Source: Deltaproteobacteria bacterium (GTDB lineage Bacteria; Desulfobacterota; B13-G15; RBG-16-54-18). From it: a stretch of DNA of 55,573 nucleotides. A program made the position numbers and the translations under genes. The stretch lies in contig JAFDHG010000004.1 of assembly GCA_019308925.1 (NCBI GenBank), forward strand, positions 1 to 55,573. Reading direction: 5' to 3'. The notes below the pieces were generated by a model. The model searched no databases and had not been told where the DNA came from. It was given only the letters and a program-made list of their open reading frames with translations. Shown here piece after piece: positions 41,345 to 49,609 of this stretch; positions within the stretch are counted from its first letter, which is position 1; each line of letters starts with the position of its first letter.

Positions 41345-41548
41345 CTAAACTCCCTCTTGATCCCCGGGGAGGGGATGGTCCTGCTCCCGGACAAAAAAGA
41401 GAAAGGCCATCGATGGCCTCTTAGAGGATTCTTTAACCACAAAGTGGATCCCGTCGAAGTTCCACCCCTTTCCCACCCACTCGTTGAGGATCTTCTCCAA
41501 GACATCATCGGTCACGATGCTCGTTTCTACCACCTTACAGGTCAGCAT
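41345..41548 (-). CDS. DUF4177-like small protein
   Basis: 67 residues from ATG 41548 with GGAGGATAG as ribosome site. TCKVVETSIVTDDVLEKILN, WVGKGWNFDGIHFVVKESSK, MAFLFFVREQ: the beta-alpha-beta pattern of DUF4177, where an N-terminal strand is followed by 'n..g..GW....i'. Function unknown. Convergent with the large gene, ending four bases from its stop. Confidence 0.75.
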   Translation of the reverse strand: MLTCKVVETSIVTDDVLEKILNEWVGKGWNFDGIHFVVKESSKRPSMAFLFFVREQDHPLPGDQEGV

Positions 41549-41575
41549 CTCTATCCTCCAGCAAGAATATCAAAA

Positions 41576-41692
41576 TCGGGGTTCAAGGATTCAAGGGGTC
41601 GAGGGGTTTGTCTTTCACTAGGACCCTGGAACCCTATGATGTGGACTCTCGAATCCTTTATAGGCGGGAGGGCAGACCCTCATTAGGGTTTA
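41576..41692. repeat. Palindromic element B, copy 1
   Basis: GGGGTTCAAGGATTCAAGGG (41578-41597) and a downstream inverted partner TCTCGAATCC (41647-41656), followed by the hairpin module GGGCAGACCCTCATTAGGGT (41670-41689). The right end overlaps the stop of the rfaE2-like gene. Same arrangement at 44605-44722. Confidence 0.6.
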
Positions 41693-42165
41693 GAATATCT
41701 TTGTATAATGGTCTCAATAATCCCGGAGGTCGAGGCCCCCTCTACATAGGGCAAGACAATGGTCTGTTCCACCAATTCCCTGCCCACCACCTCCTGCTCG
41801 TCCCAATCCCCCCCTTTGACTAAGATATGGGGGCGCAGATAAGAGACGAGCTCGAAGGGATCGGGTTCATCGAAGGAAACCACGTAGTCAACAACCTCTA
41901 GGGCGGCGAGGACCGCCATCCTCACTTCTTGGGGAACAATGGGCCTCTTTTCCCCCTTGACCTGTCTCACCGAGGAGTCTGAGTTCACCCCCACAATCAA
42001 GCAATCTCCCCTCCGACGGGCCTCTTCTAGATAGATCACGTGACCCCGGTGCAAGATATCAAAGCAACCATTGGTGAAGACGGTGCGCCTCCCCTCCTCT
42101 TTCAATCCCTTGATGATCTCCTTTAACTCCTCCCTCTCCTTTATCTTGTCTCGGAAGGACCTCAA
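41683..42165 (-). CDS. rfaE2: D-glycero-beta-D-manno-heptose 1-phosphate adenylyltransferase
   Basis: 160 residues of the HldE C-terminal (RfaE2) type. Cytidylyltransferase fold with VFTNGCFDILHRGHVIYLEE, RGDCLIVGVNSDSSVRQVKG, RPIVPQEVRMAVLAALEVVD, LVKGGDWDEQEVVGRELVEQ and the STSGIIETI end. It makes ADP-heptose from heptose-1-phosphate for LPS core. The start is TTG 42165, touching the stop of the M18 gene. The kinase part (RfaE1) is not in the window. Its stop lies within repeat element B. Confidence 0.93.
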   Translation of the reverse strand: MRSFRDKIKEREELKEIIKGLKEEGRRTVFTNGCFDILHRGHVIYLEEARRRGDCLIVGVNSDSSVRQVKGEKRPIVPQEVRMAVLAALEVVDYVVSFDEPDPFELVSYLRPHILVKGGDWDEQEVVGRELVEQTIVLPYVEGASTSGIIETIIQRYSKP

Positions 42166-43584
42166 CTATTCTCCCTCTAGGAAGATCCGATAGGCCCGAA
42201 AGGTCTCATAGATGTCACCTTTGCTGGCCACCTCAAAGGGGGAGTGCATCCCCAACAACGGGGTGCCGCAGTCGATGATGTCCATGCCATATATGGCGAG
42301 GTACTTGGCCACAGTCCCTCCACCCCCTTCATCGACCTTGCCGAGTTCACCCATCTGCCAGGTGATCCCCTTGCGGTTGAACAGTTCCCTGATCTCACTC
42401 ACATATTCGGCACTGGCGTCGCTGGAATAATATTTTCCCCCGGTGCCGGTAAACTTGCTCAGACATACCCCATAGCCTATCTTGGCATTGTTCTGGGGTT
42501 CATGGACGTCTTTGTAATTGGGATCCATACCCGCTGTCACATCAGCGGAGAGGGCCTTGGAGTTGAAGAGGATCTCCCTGATGAGGGCATCGCCATGGTC
42601 CTTTCCGGTAATTCTCAGGATGTCCATCAGGAAAAGTTCTAGGAAGTGCGACTTCGCGCCGGTGTTCCCTTCACTTCCGATCTCCTCCTTGTCCAGAAAG
42701 AGGGCCACCGTGGTGTAGGTGGGGGAGATGACCTCCTCCATCGCCTTGAGAGAGGCATAGGCGCAGACCCTGTCATCCTGTCCATAGGAGGCCACAAAGG
42801 CCCGGTCAAAGCCGACATCCCTCGCCCTGCTGGCAGGGATCAGCTCGAGCTCAGCGCTCAAGAAGTCCTCCTCTACGATGCCATATTGCTGGTGGAGGAG
42901 TTCCAGGATCCTGAGCTTCACCCTCTCCTTGACCTCTTGGTCGGGATAAGGGAGGTGGCCGGCCAAAATGGTCAGCTTTTCTCCCTCGATGGCCTCCTTC
43001 AGTTTCTTCTCTTCCTGGACCTTTCTGGACAGGTGAGGCAACAAATCACAGATGGTAAATACCGGCTCATTCTCTTCCTCACCTATTCTGACCCTCACCT
43101 TCTCCCCGTTTGCCTTGACGATGACCCCATGCAGGGCAAGGGGATGGGCCACCCATTGATATTTCTTTATCCCCCCATAATAGTGGGTTCTGAATAGGAC
43201 CATGTCGAGGTCTTCATAAAGGGGGTTATGTTTCAGGTCGAGCCTGGGCGAGTCGATGTGGGAGACGATGATCCTAAGCCCCTCTTCAATGGACCTTTCC
43301 CCTAAGGTAGCCAGGCCGATGCTTTTGTCCTTATTTAGGCGGTATATCTTCTTATTATTCCTTTCCCCCTCTGAGACGGGGCAGAAGCCCACCCCTTGGG
43401 CCGACTTTAAGATCTCCTCCACCGCCTCCCTCTCGGTCTTCGCCTCGTTCAGAAACCCTCTATACCCCTCCGCAAAAGAAAAGGCCTCCTTTATCTGGTC
43501 CTCCTCATATCTGTCCCAGACCAATTTTCCCTTGAGCTTGATCTTTTCCTCTAACTCCCTCGTCGCCTCCTTTATCTCCCCCAT
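42166..43584 (-). CDS. M18-family aminopeptidase
   Basis: 472 residues. Metal ligands and motifs of aspartyl/M18 aminopeptidases: IIVSHIDSPRLDLKHNPLYE, YGGIKKYQWVAHPLALHGVI, ASYGQDDRVCAYASLKAMEE, VALFLDKEEIGSEGNTGAKS, SADVTAGMDPNYKDVHEPQN, and the C-terminal CGTPLLGMHSPFEVASKGDI. A cytosolic, dodecameric zinc peptidase trimming N-terminal residues. Ribosome site GAGGAGGAGAG. Gene pair with rfaE2-like. Confidence 0.92.
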   Translation of the reverse strand: MGEIKEATRELEEKIKLKGKLVWDRYEEDQIKEAFSFAEGYRGFLNEAKTEREAVEEILKSAQGVGFCPVSEGERNNKKIYRLNKDKSIGLATLGERSIEEGLRIIVSHIDSPRLDLKHNPLYEDLDMVLFRTHYYGGIKKYQWVAHPLALHGVIVKANGEKVRVRIGEEENEPVFTICDLLPHLSRKVQEEKKLKEAIEGEKLTILAGHLPYPDQEVKERVKLRILELLHQQYGIVEEDFLSAELELIPASRARDVGFDRAFVASYGQDDRVCAYASLKAMEEVISPTYTTVALFLDKEEIGSEGNTGAKSHFLELFLMDILRITGKDHGDALIREILFNSKALSADVTAGMDPNYKDVHEPQNNAKIGYGVCLSKFTGTGGKYYSSDASAEYVSEIRELFNRKGITWQMGELGKVDEGGGGTVAKYLAIYGMDIIDCGTPLLGMHSPFEVASKGDIYETFRAYRIFLEGE

Positions 43585-43745
43585 CTACTCTCCTCCTCTG
43601 CTAAGCCTTAAAATAGGCTAACAAATTTTATGGTGGGAGTCAAGAAAGGGGGGTCCCAACCTGAGCCATATCGTCGGGAATGCCCCTTTATGTACCCCTA
43701 TCCTAAAAATTTCTACCCGACAACTTAGAGTAACAGGACCAAGTC

Positions 43746-43774
43746 TTGACCCATTAGAGACTTTCAGCTACTAT
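43746..43774 (+). promoter_or_regulatory. Sigma-70 promoter of the DUF72 gene
   Basis: TTGACC, 17-base spacer, TACTAT. The predicted start near 43781 is three bases before the ATG, and no ribosome site precedes the gene, so translation is probably leaderless. Confidence 0.7.
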
Positions 43775-43783
43775 TTTTTTGAT

Positions 43784-44509
43784 ATGTCAACGGTGAAGAT
43801 AGGTTGTTGTGGCTTCCCTATAGGGAGAAAGAACTATTATCGCCACTTCCCCTGTGTGGAGGTCCAACAGACCTTTTACCACCCCCCAGGCCTGGAGACC
43901 CTTGCTCGTTGGCGTCAGGAAGCCCCCGAGGGGTTTGAGTTCACCATCAAGGCCTGGCAGTTGATCACCCACTCCCCCAAAAGCCCCACCTATCGCAGGT
44001 TGCGGATGGAAATACCCGATGGCAAGTCAGATCGATATGGAAATTTCCGCCCTACGGAAGACGTCTTTTTGGCCTGGCAGACCACACGCAGGGCAGCTGA
44101 GGCATTGGGGGCGCGGATCGTCATCTTCCAGACTCCCCGTAGCTTTCGCTGTAGTGCAGAGAATAAGGCAGATATGGAGGGGTTTTTCCAAAAGATAGAT
44201 AGAGACGAATTTATCCTCGGTTGGGAACCGAGAGGTTGGGAGGAGGGAGAGATAGAGGAGTTGTGTCGGAAACTTGATCTCCTCCACATAGTCAACCCCT
44301 TTCAGGGCAAAACCCTTTGGGGGGAGGTAACCTATTGGCGTCTACACGGCATAGGAGGATACCGTTATCGGCACTCTGATGAAGACCTAGACCAACTGAG
44401 ACAATGGCTGCCAAAAGAAAGGATCGCTTATGTGATGTTTAACAATACCTCCATGTTCCAGGACGGCCTCAGATTCAAGGAAATTTTCCATGAAAATTCC
44501 TCTGTATAA
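43784..44509 (+). CDS. DUF72 family protein
   Basis: 241 residues, TIM-barrel-like DUF72 family: VKIGCCGFPIGRKNYYRHFP, VEVQQTFYHPPGLETLARWR, FEFTIKAWQLITHSPKSPTY, LGARIVIFQTPRSFRCSAEN, FILGWEPRGWE, TYWRLHGIGGYRYRHSDEDL, YVMFNNTSMFQDGLRF. Role unresolved; histidine and acidic residues line a putative pocket. The last codons and stop (GAAAATTCCTCTGTATAA) coincide with the beginning of repeat A copy 2, so the C-terminus may be derived from the element. Confidence 0.9.
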   Translation: MSTVKIGCCGFPIGRKNYYRHFPCVEVQQTFYHPPGLETLARWRQEAPEGFEFTIKAWQLITHSPKSPTYRRLRMEIPDGKSDRYGNFRPTEDVFLAWQTTRRAAEALGARIVIFQTPRSFRCSAENKADMEGFFQKIDRDEFILGWEPRGWEEGEIEELCRKLDLLHIVNPFQGKTLWGEVTYWRLHGIGGYRYRHSDEDLDQLRQWLPKERIAYVMFNNTSMFQDGLRFKEIFHENSSV

Positions 44510-44590
44510 TGATAGGCTCAAGGGTATTCTGGCCTTCAATGGTATTTCGGCCTTACTTCATGGGACATTGCCCCCTGAAACCCCCCGAAA
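44491..44590. repeat. Element A, copy 2 (partial), overlapping the DUF72 3' end
   Basis: Begins TGAAAATTCC at 44491, then TATAATGATAGGCTCAAGGG, and GGCCTTACTTCA-TGGG and CCCCCTGAAACCCCC. It matches copies at 36166 and 46894 in order but lacks the second half. It runs directly into element B at about 44597. Confidence 0.65.
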
Positions 44591-44596
44591 AGAAAG

Positions 44597-44722
44597 GGTT
44601 CTAGGGGTCAAGGATTCAAGTGGTTTTCCCTTTGTTAAAATCCTAGATTCCTCGAATCCTTGAATCCTGTATTTTACATTAGCGAGGGTGAGGGGCAAAC
44701 CCTTATGAGGGTTTGGGGGAGA
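44597..44722. repeat. Element B, copy 2
   Basis: GGGTCAAGGATTCAAGTGG (44605-44623) with the inverted partner CCTCGAATCCTTGAATCCTG (44651-44670), then the hairpin module GGGCAAACCCTTATGAGGGT (44693-44712). Compare 41576-41692 and the module at 47086-47110. Confidence 0.65.
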
Positions 44723-44729
44723 GAGGAGA

Positions 44730-45620
44730 ATGCGGGTTTCTGAGTTCCATGTCCCTGAAGATTGGCTTCGGGTCTTTCGAGAGCTAACTGCCTCCCCTGG
44801 CATCGTCCTCGTTCTTGGTGCCCCTGATACAGGCAAGAGCACCTTGGCCCATTTCTTAGTCTATAAATCCATGCAGGAGGGTTTGAAGACCTCTTATATA
44901 GATGGAGACCTCGGCCAAACGATTTTAGGTCCCCCCACCACTTTGGGGATGACCTTTCCCTCTGAGCAGCCGGCCGATATGGAGGGACTGGAGTGGGACT
45001 GGCTCTATTTCATAGGCGCTACCTCTCCGGCTGGTCACCTCCTGGCCGCCGCTGCTGGGGTAAAGAGATTGGCACAGAAGGCCAAGAAGAAGGGGGCTGA
45101 GATGGTAGTGGTAGATACCACAGGCCTGGTAGCGGGAGAGATGGGGTTTCAACTGAAGTTTTACAAGATAGAGCTTTTGAACCCCCGACACATCATCGCC
45201 ATCCAGAAGGAAGGGGAGGTAGAACACATCCTGAGGGGATTTAGGGGAAGGAAGGGGATGAAGCTCCACCGTCTTTCCCCCAGCCAAAGGGTGCGCTCAA
45301 GGTCTCCAGAGTTCAGGCGGGCATATAGGCAGAGGAGGTTTCAGGATTATTTCCAGCGCTGCGCCCGCAGGACCATCTCCTTGGGCGCCGTGGAGTTCAT
45401 CCACCCAGAGTTTCCCCTCCTTACAGAGGAGGGGATAGACGAGAGGTTTAAGGGGAGGTTGCTGGGTCTCAATGACGAGGAGTATTTTACCATAGGATTG
45501 GGGATATGGGAGGGGTTTGATCGGGATAGCAACGAGGTCTCCATCTTGACCCCTTTGGAAGACTTAAAAGGTGTTAGGTATTTACACCTGGGGCATATAT
45601 CCCTAAAAATCTCCATCTGA
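44730..45620 (+). CDS. Clp1/Grc3-like polynucleotide 5'-kinase
   Basis: 296 residues. P-loop GAPDTGKSTLAHFLVYKS near residue 32, then the Clp1 signature YIDGDLGQTILGPPTTLGMT, FIGATSPAGHLLAAAAGVKR, VVDTTGLVAGEMGFQLKFYK. These proteins phosphorylate 5'-OH ends of RNA or DNA in eukaryotes and archaea; bacterial members exist with little study. The C-terminal half (GLNDEEYFTIGLGIWEGF) is variable. Ribosome site GAGGAGA. RNA-repair role is inferred. Confidence 0.87.
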   Translation: MRVSEFHVPEDWLRVFRELTASPGIVLVLGAPDTGKSTLAHFLVYKSMQEGLKTSYIDGDLGQTILGPPTTLGMTFPSEQPADMEGLEWDWLYFIGATSPAGHLLAAAAGVKRLAQKAKKKGAEMVVVDTTGLVAGEMGFQLKFYKIELLNPRHIIAIQKEGEVEHILRGFRGRKGMKLHRLSPSQRVRSRSPEFRRAYRQRRFQDYFQRCARRTISLGAVEFIHPEFPLLTEEGIDERFKGRLLGLNDEEYFTIGLGIWEGFDRDSNEVSILTPLEDLKGVRYLHLGHISLKISI

Positions 45621-45813
45621 ATTTTGGCTTTTATCTAATTCAGAGAGGGAGTTTGTGAATAATATAATTTGATGAATTTAAAGGGCTTTTTCATGCCTAC
45701 ACCTTAGGCAAAGTGCTGTTGGCCAAGTAAAAAGGCCTATCAGAAGGGGGTAGGAAAGGGATTCCCCACAGGTTTTCCACAAATTTTGTGGAGATCTGAG
45801 AGGAGGGATTGAT

Positions 45814-46794
45814 ATGCCGGCTAATCTGCCGCCCCAATATTTCGAGGCCGAAAAGAGGTTTCGGGAGGCAAAGACGCAACCAGAAAAGATAGCTGCTCTG
45901 GAGGCCATGCTTGCAATCATGCCCCACCACAAGGGGACTGACAAGCTGCGGGCCTCCTTGCGCAGGAGGCTCTCCAAGCTGAGGGATGAGCAGGAGAGGA
46001 GGAAGGGGGGGGGCAGGGCTGACCTTTATAGCGTGAAGCGGGAGGGGGCAGGACAGGTGGCCCTGGTGGGCACCCCTAATGCTGGCAAATCTCAACTATT
46101 GGCCGCCCTCACCAATGCTGAGCCTGTGGTAGCCGATTACCCCTTCACCACTCAGAGGCCTCAGGCCGGGATGGTGGCCTTTGAGAATGTCCAGATCCAA
46201 TTGGTAGATCTCCCACCCCTTATTGAGGAGCACACTGAGCCGTGGGTCTTCAACATCATGCGCAGTGCTGACGCCCTCCTGCTGGTCCTCGACCTGATCC
46301 AAGACCCCCTAGCGGAGCTGGAGATCACCTTGAAGGTATTGCAGGGGCAGAGGATCATCCTCATGGGCGGGGAAGAGGGGGATGTCGAGCCCGGTGCCTT
46401 CACCAAGAGGTCATTGGTGGTAGGGAATAAAGGTGACCTAGCAGGAGCAGGGGAGAACTTTGCGATCTTAAAGGAGTTCTATGGGGAGAAGGTTACCATG
46501 ACCATAATCTCCGCCAAAGAGGGACTAAATCTGGAGCAGTTGCGGGGCCAGCTATACACGCTCCTCGATGTCCTGCGGATTTACCCCAAGCGCCCTGGCC
46601 ACGAGCCCGATCTAAGCGCCCCGGTGATCCTCAAGCAGGGGAGCACGGTCCTCAACCTCGCCAGGGAGATACACAAGGATTTCATCACCAATCTCCGCTA
46701 CGCCAGGATCTGGGGATCGGGAAAGTTTGACGGACAGAGGGTGCAGCGGGACTACATCTTACAAGACGGCGACATCATCGAACTGCATATCTGA
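45814..46794 (+). CDS. DRG/Obg-like GTPase with TGS domain
   Basis: 326 residues. N-terminal helical 75 residues (YFEAEKRFREAKTQPEKIAA), GTPase with G1 ALVGTPNAGKSQLLAALTNA, the switch region PVVADYPFTTQRPQAGMVAF, G3 QLVDLPPLIEEH, and VVGNKGDLAG as G4. C-terminal TGS domain VLNLAREIHKDFITNLRYAR, GQRVQRDYILQDGDIIELHI. A ribosome-associated translational GTPase in the DRG group, more usual in archaea and eukaryotes. Start ATG 45814 follows GAGAGGAGGGATTGAT. The 193-base spacer before it has no gene. Confidence 0.9.
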   Translation: MPANLPPQYFEAEKRFREAKTQPEKIAALEAMLAIMPHHKGTDKLRASLRRRLSKLRDEQERRKGGGRADLYSVKREGAGQVALVGTPNAGKSQLLAALTNAEPVVADYPFTTQRPQAGMVAFENVQIQLVDLPPLIEEHTEPWVFNIMRSADALLLVLDLIQDPLAELEITLKVLQGQRIILMGGEEGDVEPGAFTKRSLVVGNKGDLAGAGENFAILKEFYGEKVTMTIISAKEGLNLEQLRGQLYTLLDVLRIYPKRPGHEPDLSAPVILKQGSTVLNLAREIHKDFITNLRYARIWGSGKFDGQRVQRDYILQDGDIIELHI

Positions 46795-46893
46795 GTCTGC
46801 CAAGAGATATTGGACCTTTTCACCTGATTTACCTGTTCCATTGACATATATCAATAGATTATTTATAACTTTATTGAAGAAGTTAGACATTTT

Positions 46894-47073
46894 ACCGTGA
46901 AAATATCACGGTATGATAAGATGCTCAAGGGTGTTTGGCCTTGGATAATATCTGCGGCGTTACTTCAGGGGGTTCTGTCCCCTGAACCCCGAATAAGGAA
47001 TTTCCTCTTTGGGGAGCTTGAGGGGTGTAACCCCTCAATAGAAGGCTGGGAAGAGGAACGTGATATTTCCATT
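46894..47073. repeat. MITE-like element A, copy 3
   Basis: Starts ACCGTGAAAATATCACGG and ends ACGTGATATTTCCA, near-perfect terminal inverted repeats. Contains TTCAGGGGG-TTCTG-TCCCCTGAA and TTGAGGGG-TGTAA-CCCCTCAA hairpins. Followed at 47086-47110 by the CCCTCATGAG module shared with elements B. The remaining spacer 46797-46893 shows nothing coding. Confidence 0.75.
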
Positions 47074-47123
47074 GGCGGTAGGGGCAGGTAAACCCTCATG
47101 AGTGTTTTGAGAGAGGGATCTCC

Positions 47124-48191
47124 ATGTCCTTAGAGGAGTTGCGCGGAGGCAGAATCCTCATCGTCCACCAAGGGGCGCTGGGCGATTTCATCCTCGCCTT
47201 GCCTGCTGTAAAGACCCTGCGTGAGTTTCTACAACCTGCTTGGCTGGAGATCATGGGACATCCCTGGACCCTGCAACTGGTCGAAGGTCGCTACTATGCC
47301 GATGGCATCAACGACGTGAACAGGGCTGAGATGGCCCCTTTTTTTCAGGAGGGTGCGCAGCTGCCCAAAGGGGCGTGCAGATATCTCAGTAGGTTCGATG
47401 CAGCCTTTGTCTTCGGAAAGGGAGCTACTTTTGCACAGAACCTCCGGCGGACTGGGATAAAATGGGTGTTCCTCCTTCCCCCCTTCCCCAAAGAGAGGAG
47501 GCACCTGGTAGACCACCACCTCTCATCCTTGATGGCCCTGGGGATTCCCTCTGCCCCTGTCTCACCAAAGATATTCCTGCGGGAGGAAGATGAGGGGTGG
47601 GCAGTGGAATTTTTTAGACAAAGGAGATGGGGCCTAGGGGGGATAATAGCCATGCACCCAGGTGCAGGGAGCCGCAAGAAGGTCTGGCCCCTTCATCGTT
47701 TTGCCGATCTGGGCAGGATATTAGCCCAAGGTGGCAGGGGTCTTCTCATCGTCCAGGGCCCTGCCGATGAGGAGATAGTGGGAGAGACGTTTGGGGGTTT
47801 GAATGGAGTTCCCCATTTGGTATTATGCAACCTCCCATTGATCAAGTTAGGGGCCTTGCTGAGCCATGCCTCCCTCTTTATCGGCAACGACTCCGGCATC
47901 TCCCACCTGGCGGCGGCCTTAGGGGTACCTACGGTTTCCATCTTCGGCCCTACAGACCCCCTTGTCTGGGCCCCCCGCGGCGAGAGGGCCTTTTGGATTC
48001 AGGGAGGGGTCGATTGTTCCCCATGTAGTTGGCAACAACAACAGGAGTGCGAGAGGCAGAGGTGTCTGGAGGGGATCGAGGTGGAGGACCTGGTGAAATT
48101 TCTCACCAGGAGGATGAAGGACCCCCACAAAGGGGTGTTTAAACATGGGAGAGCTATCCCCGAGAAAGGGTTGTCACACCATATCGTGTGA
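47124..48191 (+). CDS. Family 9 glycosyltransferase (ADP-heptose:LPS heptosyltransferase)
   Basis: 355 residues. GT9 motifs: ILIVHQGALGDFILALPAVK at the start, GIIAMHPGAGSRKKVWPLHR, LLSHASLFIGNDSGISHLAA and VPTVSIFGPTDPLVWAPRGE with cysteines in the C-terminal CSPCSWQQQQECERQRC. It adds heptose to the LPS inner core at the cytoplasmic membrane, using ADP-heptose made with the gmhB and rfaE2 products nearby. Ribosome site GAGAGAGGGATCTCC. Confidence 0.92.
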   Translation: MSLEELRGGRILIVHQGALGDFILALPAVKTLREFLQPAWLEIMGHPWTLQLVEGRYYADGINDVNRAEMAPFFQEGAQLPKGACRYLSRFDAAFVFGKGATFAQNLRRTGIKWVFLLPPFPKERRHLVDHHLSSLMALGIPSAPVSPKIFLREEDEGWAVEFFRQRRWGLGGIIAMHPGAGSRKKVWPLHRFADLGRILAQGGRGLLIVQGPADEEIVGETFGGLNGVPHLVLCNLPLIKLGALLSHASLFIGNDSGISHLAAALGVPTVSIFGPTDPLVWAPRGERAFWIQGGVDCSPCSWQQQQECERQRCLEGIEVEDLVKFLTRRMKDPHKGVFKHGRAIPEKGLSHHIV

Positions 48192-48247
48192 CAAGAGGGG
48201 ATACCTTTGCCGCAATATTATCAATAGAAGAAAAGGAGGACAAAGAG

Positions 48248-48505
48248 ATGGAGGAGAAGAGAATCGGCACGGTAATGGATTACTTCGCCAAGATCGGGGT
48301 GGTGGCCATCCACTTGGAGGAGGATGGCCTGAAAGTGGGGGACACCATCCACATCATGGGTCACACCACGGACCTTACCGAGGAGGTAACCTCCATGCAG
48401 ATAGAACACGATCCTGTGCAGGAGGCGAAAGTAGGCGACGATGTGGGGATCAAGGTGAAGGACAGGGCAAGGAAGAAGGATGCGGTCTACAAGGTGATAG
48501 GTTAA
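48248..48505 (+). CDS. Translation elongation factor-like (EF-Tu domain 2-like) small protein
   Basis: 85 residues from ATG 48248, eight bases after GGAGG. The beta-barrel sequence EKRIGTVMDYFAKIGVVAIH, DGLKVGDTIHIMGHTTDLTE, EVTSMQIEHDPVQEAKVGDD and VGIKVKDRARKKDAVYKV matches the stand-alone domain-2 proteins annotated as 'translation elongation factor-like', often found near U32 peptidase genes. Role unknown. Starts the compact run 48248-52644. Confidence 0.82.
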   Translation: MEEKRIGTVMDYFAKIGVVAIHLEEDGLKVGDTIHIMGHTTDLTEEVTSMQIEHDPVQEAKVGDDVGIKVKDRARKKDAVYKVIG

Positions 48506-48508
48506 GGG

Positions 48509-49609
48509 ATGCGCCGTGGAATAGCCCATCTACCTCTCCACTACGGCAAGACTCCTCCCTGGCTGTTCAAGAGGATGACGTTGTTGGCCCGGGAGATCAC
48601 CCGGGTGCTGGTGGCCGAGTTTGGCCCTGAGGAGGTCCTGCGTCGCCTCTCAAACCCCTTCTGGTTTCAGGCCTTCGGGTGTCTGTTGGGCTTTGACTGG
48701 CACAGCAGCGGGTTGACCACTACGGTATGCGGGGCCCTGAAGGAAGGACTGCGGGGCCTAGAGCAGGAGACGGAGATCTTCGTGGCCGGGGGAAAAGGGA
48801 GGACTTCGCGGGACACGCCTCAGGAGATAGAGAGACACTGTGACCGCATCTCCTTGGAGCCCTCCTGCCTCATATACGCCAGTCGGATGTCGGCTAAGGT
48901 GGACAGCAGTGCCCTACAGGATGGCTATCAGCTCTACCATCACACCTTCTTATTCACCCTTCAGGGGGAGTGGTGTGTGATCCAGCAGGGAATGAACCCC
49001 GCCACCCGCTATGCCAGGAGATATCATTGGCTGGAGGAGGGGGTGAAGAACTTTGTCTGCGAGCCCCATCAGGCCATATGTTGCGACGCCCGGGGGGCGG
49101 TATTAAACATGGTGGCCCAGGAGAGCCAGGGTGCCAGGGGTGCGGTGGCGGCCTTGAGCATGGAGGACCCGGATAGGGTCTTCGCTGAAGTGAGGCGGAT
49201 CGAGAGGTTGGACCTCCCTTCCCACCACCCCATCCAGTTTGGAGACCTGAACGCCAAGAGGCTGTATCAGGTCTTCATTAAGACCTATGAGCGGGGGACA
49301 AAGAATTTCGAGGAGGTCCTGGGGACACCGGGAGTGGGCCCCAAGACCATCAGGGCCCTGAGCCTTATCGCCGAACTCATCTATGGTGAACAGCCGAGCT
49401 TCCGGGACCCGGCCAGGTTCAGTTTTGCTCATGGGGGAAAGGATGGACATCCTTATCCCGTGGACCGAGAGACCTACGATCGCTCCATCGATTTCTTGAA
49501 GAGGGGACTGTGGGCCGCCAAAGTCGGCCGCAGCGAAAAGCTCAAGGCGATGAGGAGATTGAATGCCTTCTTCTCCCCCCAAGTTGGAAGAGATGGAACT
49601 GTTCGCTGA
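48509..49609 (+). CDS. DUF763 protein with helix-hairpin-helix motif
   Basis: 366 residues: RRGIAHLPLHYGKTPPWLFK, RRLSNPFWFQAFGCLLGFDW, HSSGLTTTVCGALKEGL, SLEPSCLIYASRMSAKVDSS and FLFTLQGEWCVIQQGMN are typical of DUF763. Around residue 270 a helix-hairpin-helix (FEEVLGTPGVGPKTIRALSL) points to DNA binding. It starts three bases after the previous stop and overlaps rarA, which suggests a part in DNA repair or nucleic acid processing. Catalytic function is not established. Confidence 0.88.
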   Translation: MRRGIAHLPLHYGKTPPWLFKRMTLLAREITRVLVAEFGPEEVLRRLSNPFWFQAFGCLLGFDWHSSGLTTTVCGALKEGLRGLEQETEIFVAGGKGRTSRDTPQEIERHCDRISLEPSCLIYASRMSAKVDSSALQDGYQLYHHTFLFTLQGEWCVIQQGMNPATRYARRYHWLEEGVKNFVCEPHQAICCDARGAVLNMVAQESQGARGAVAALSMEDPDRVFAEVRRIERLDLPSHHPIQFGDLNAKRLYQVFIKTYERGTKNFEEVLGTPGVGPKTIRALSLIAELIYGEQPSFRDPARFSFAHGGKDGHPYPVDRETYDRSIDFLKRGLWAAKVGRSEKLKAMRRLNAFFSPQVGRDGTVR

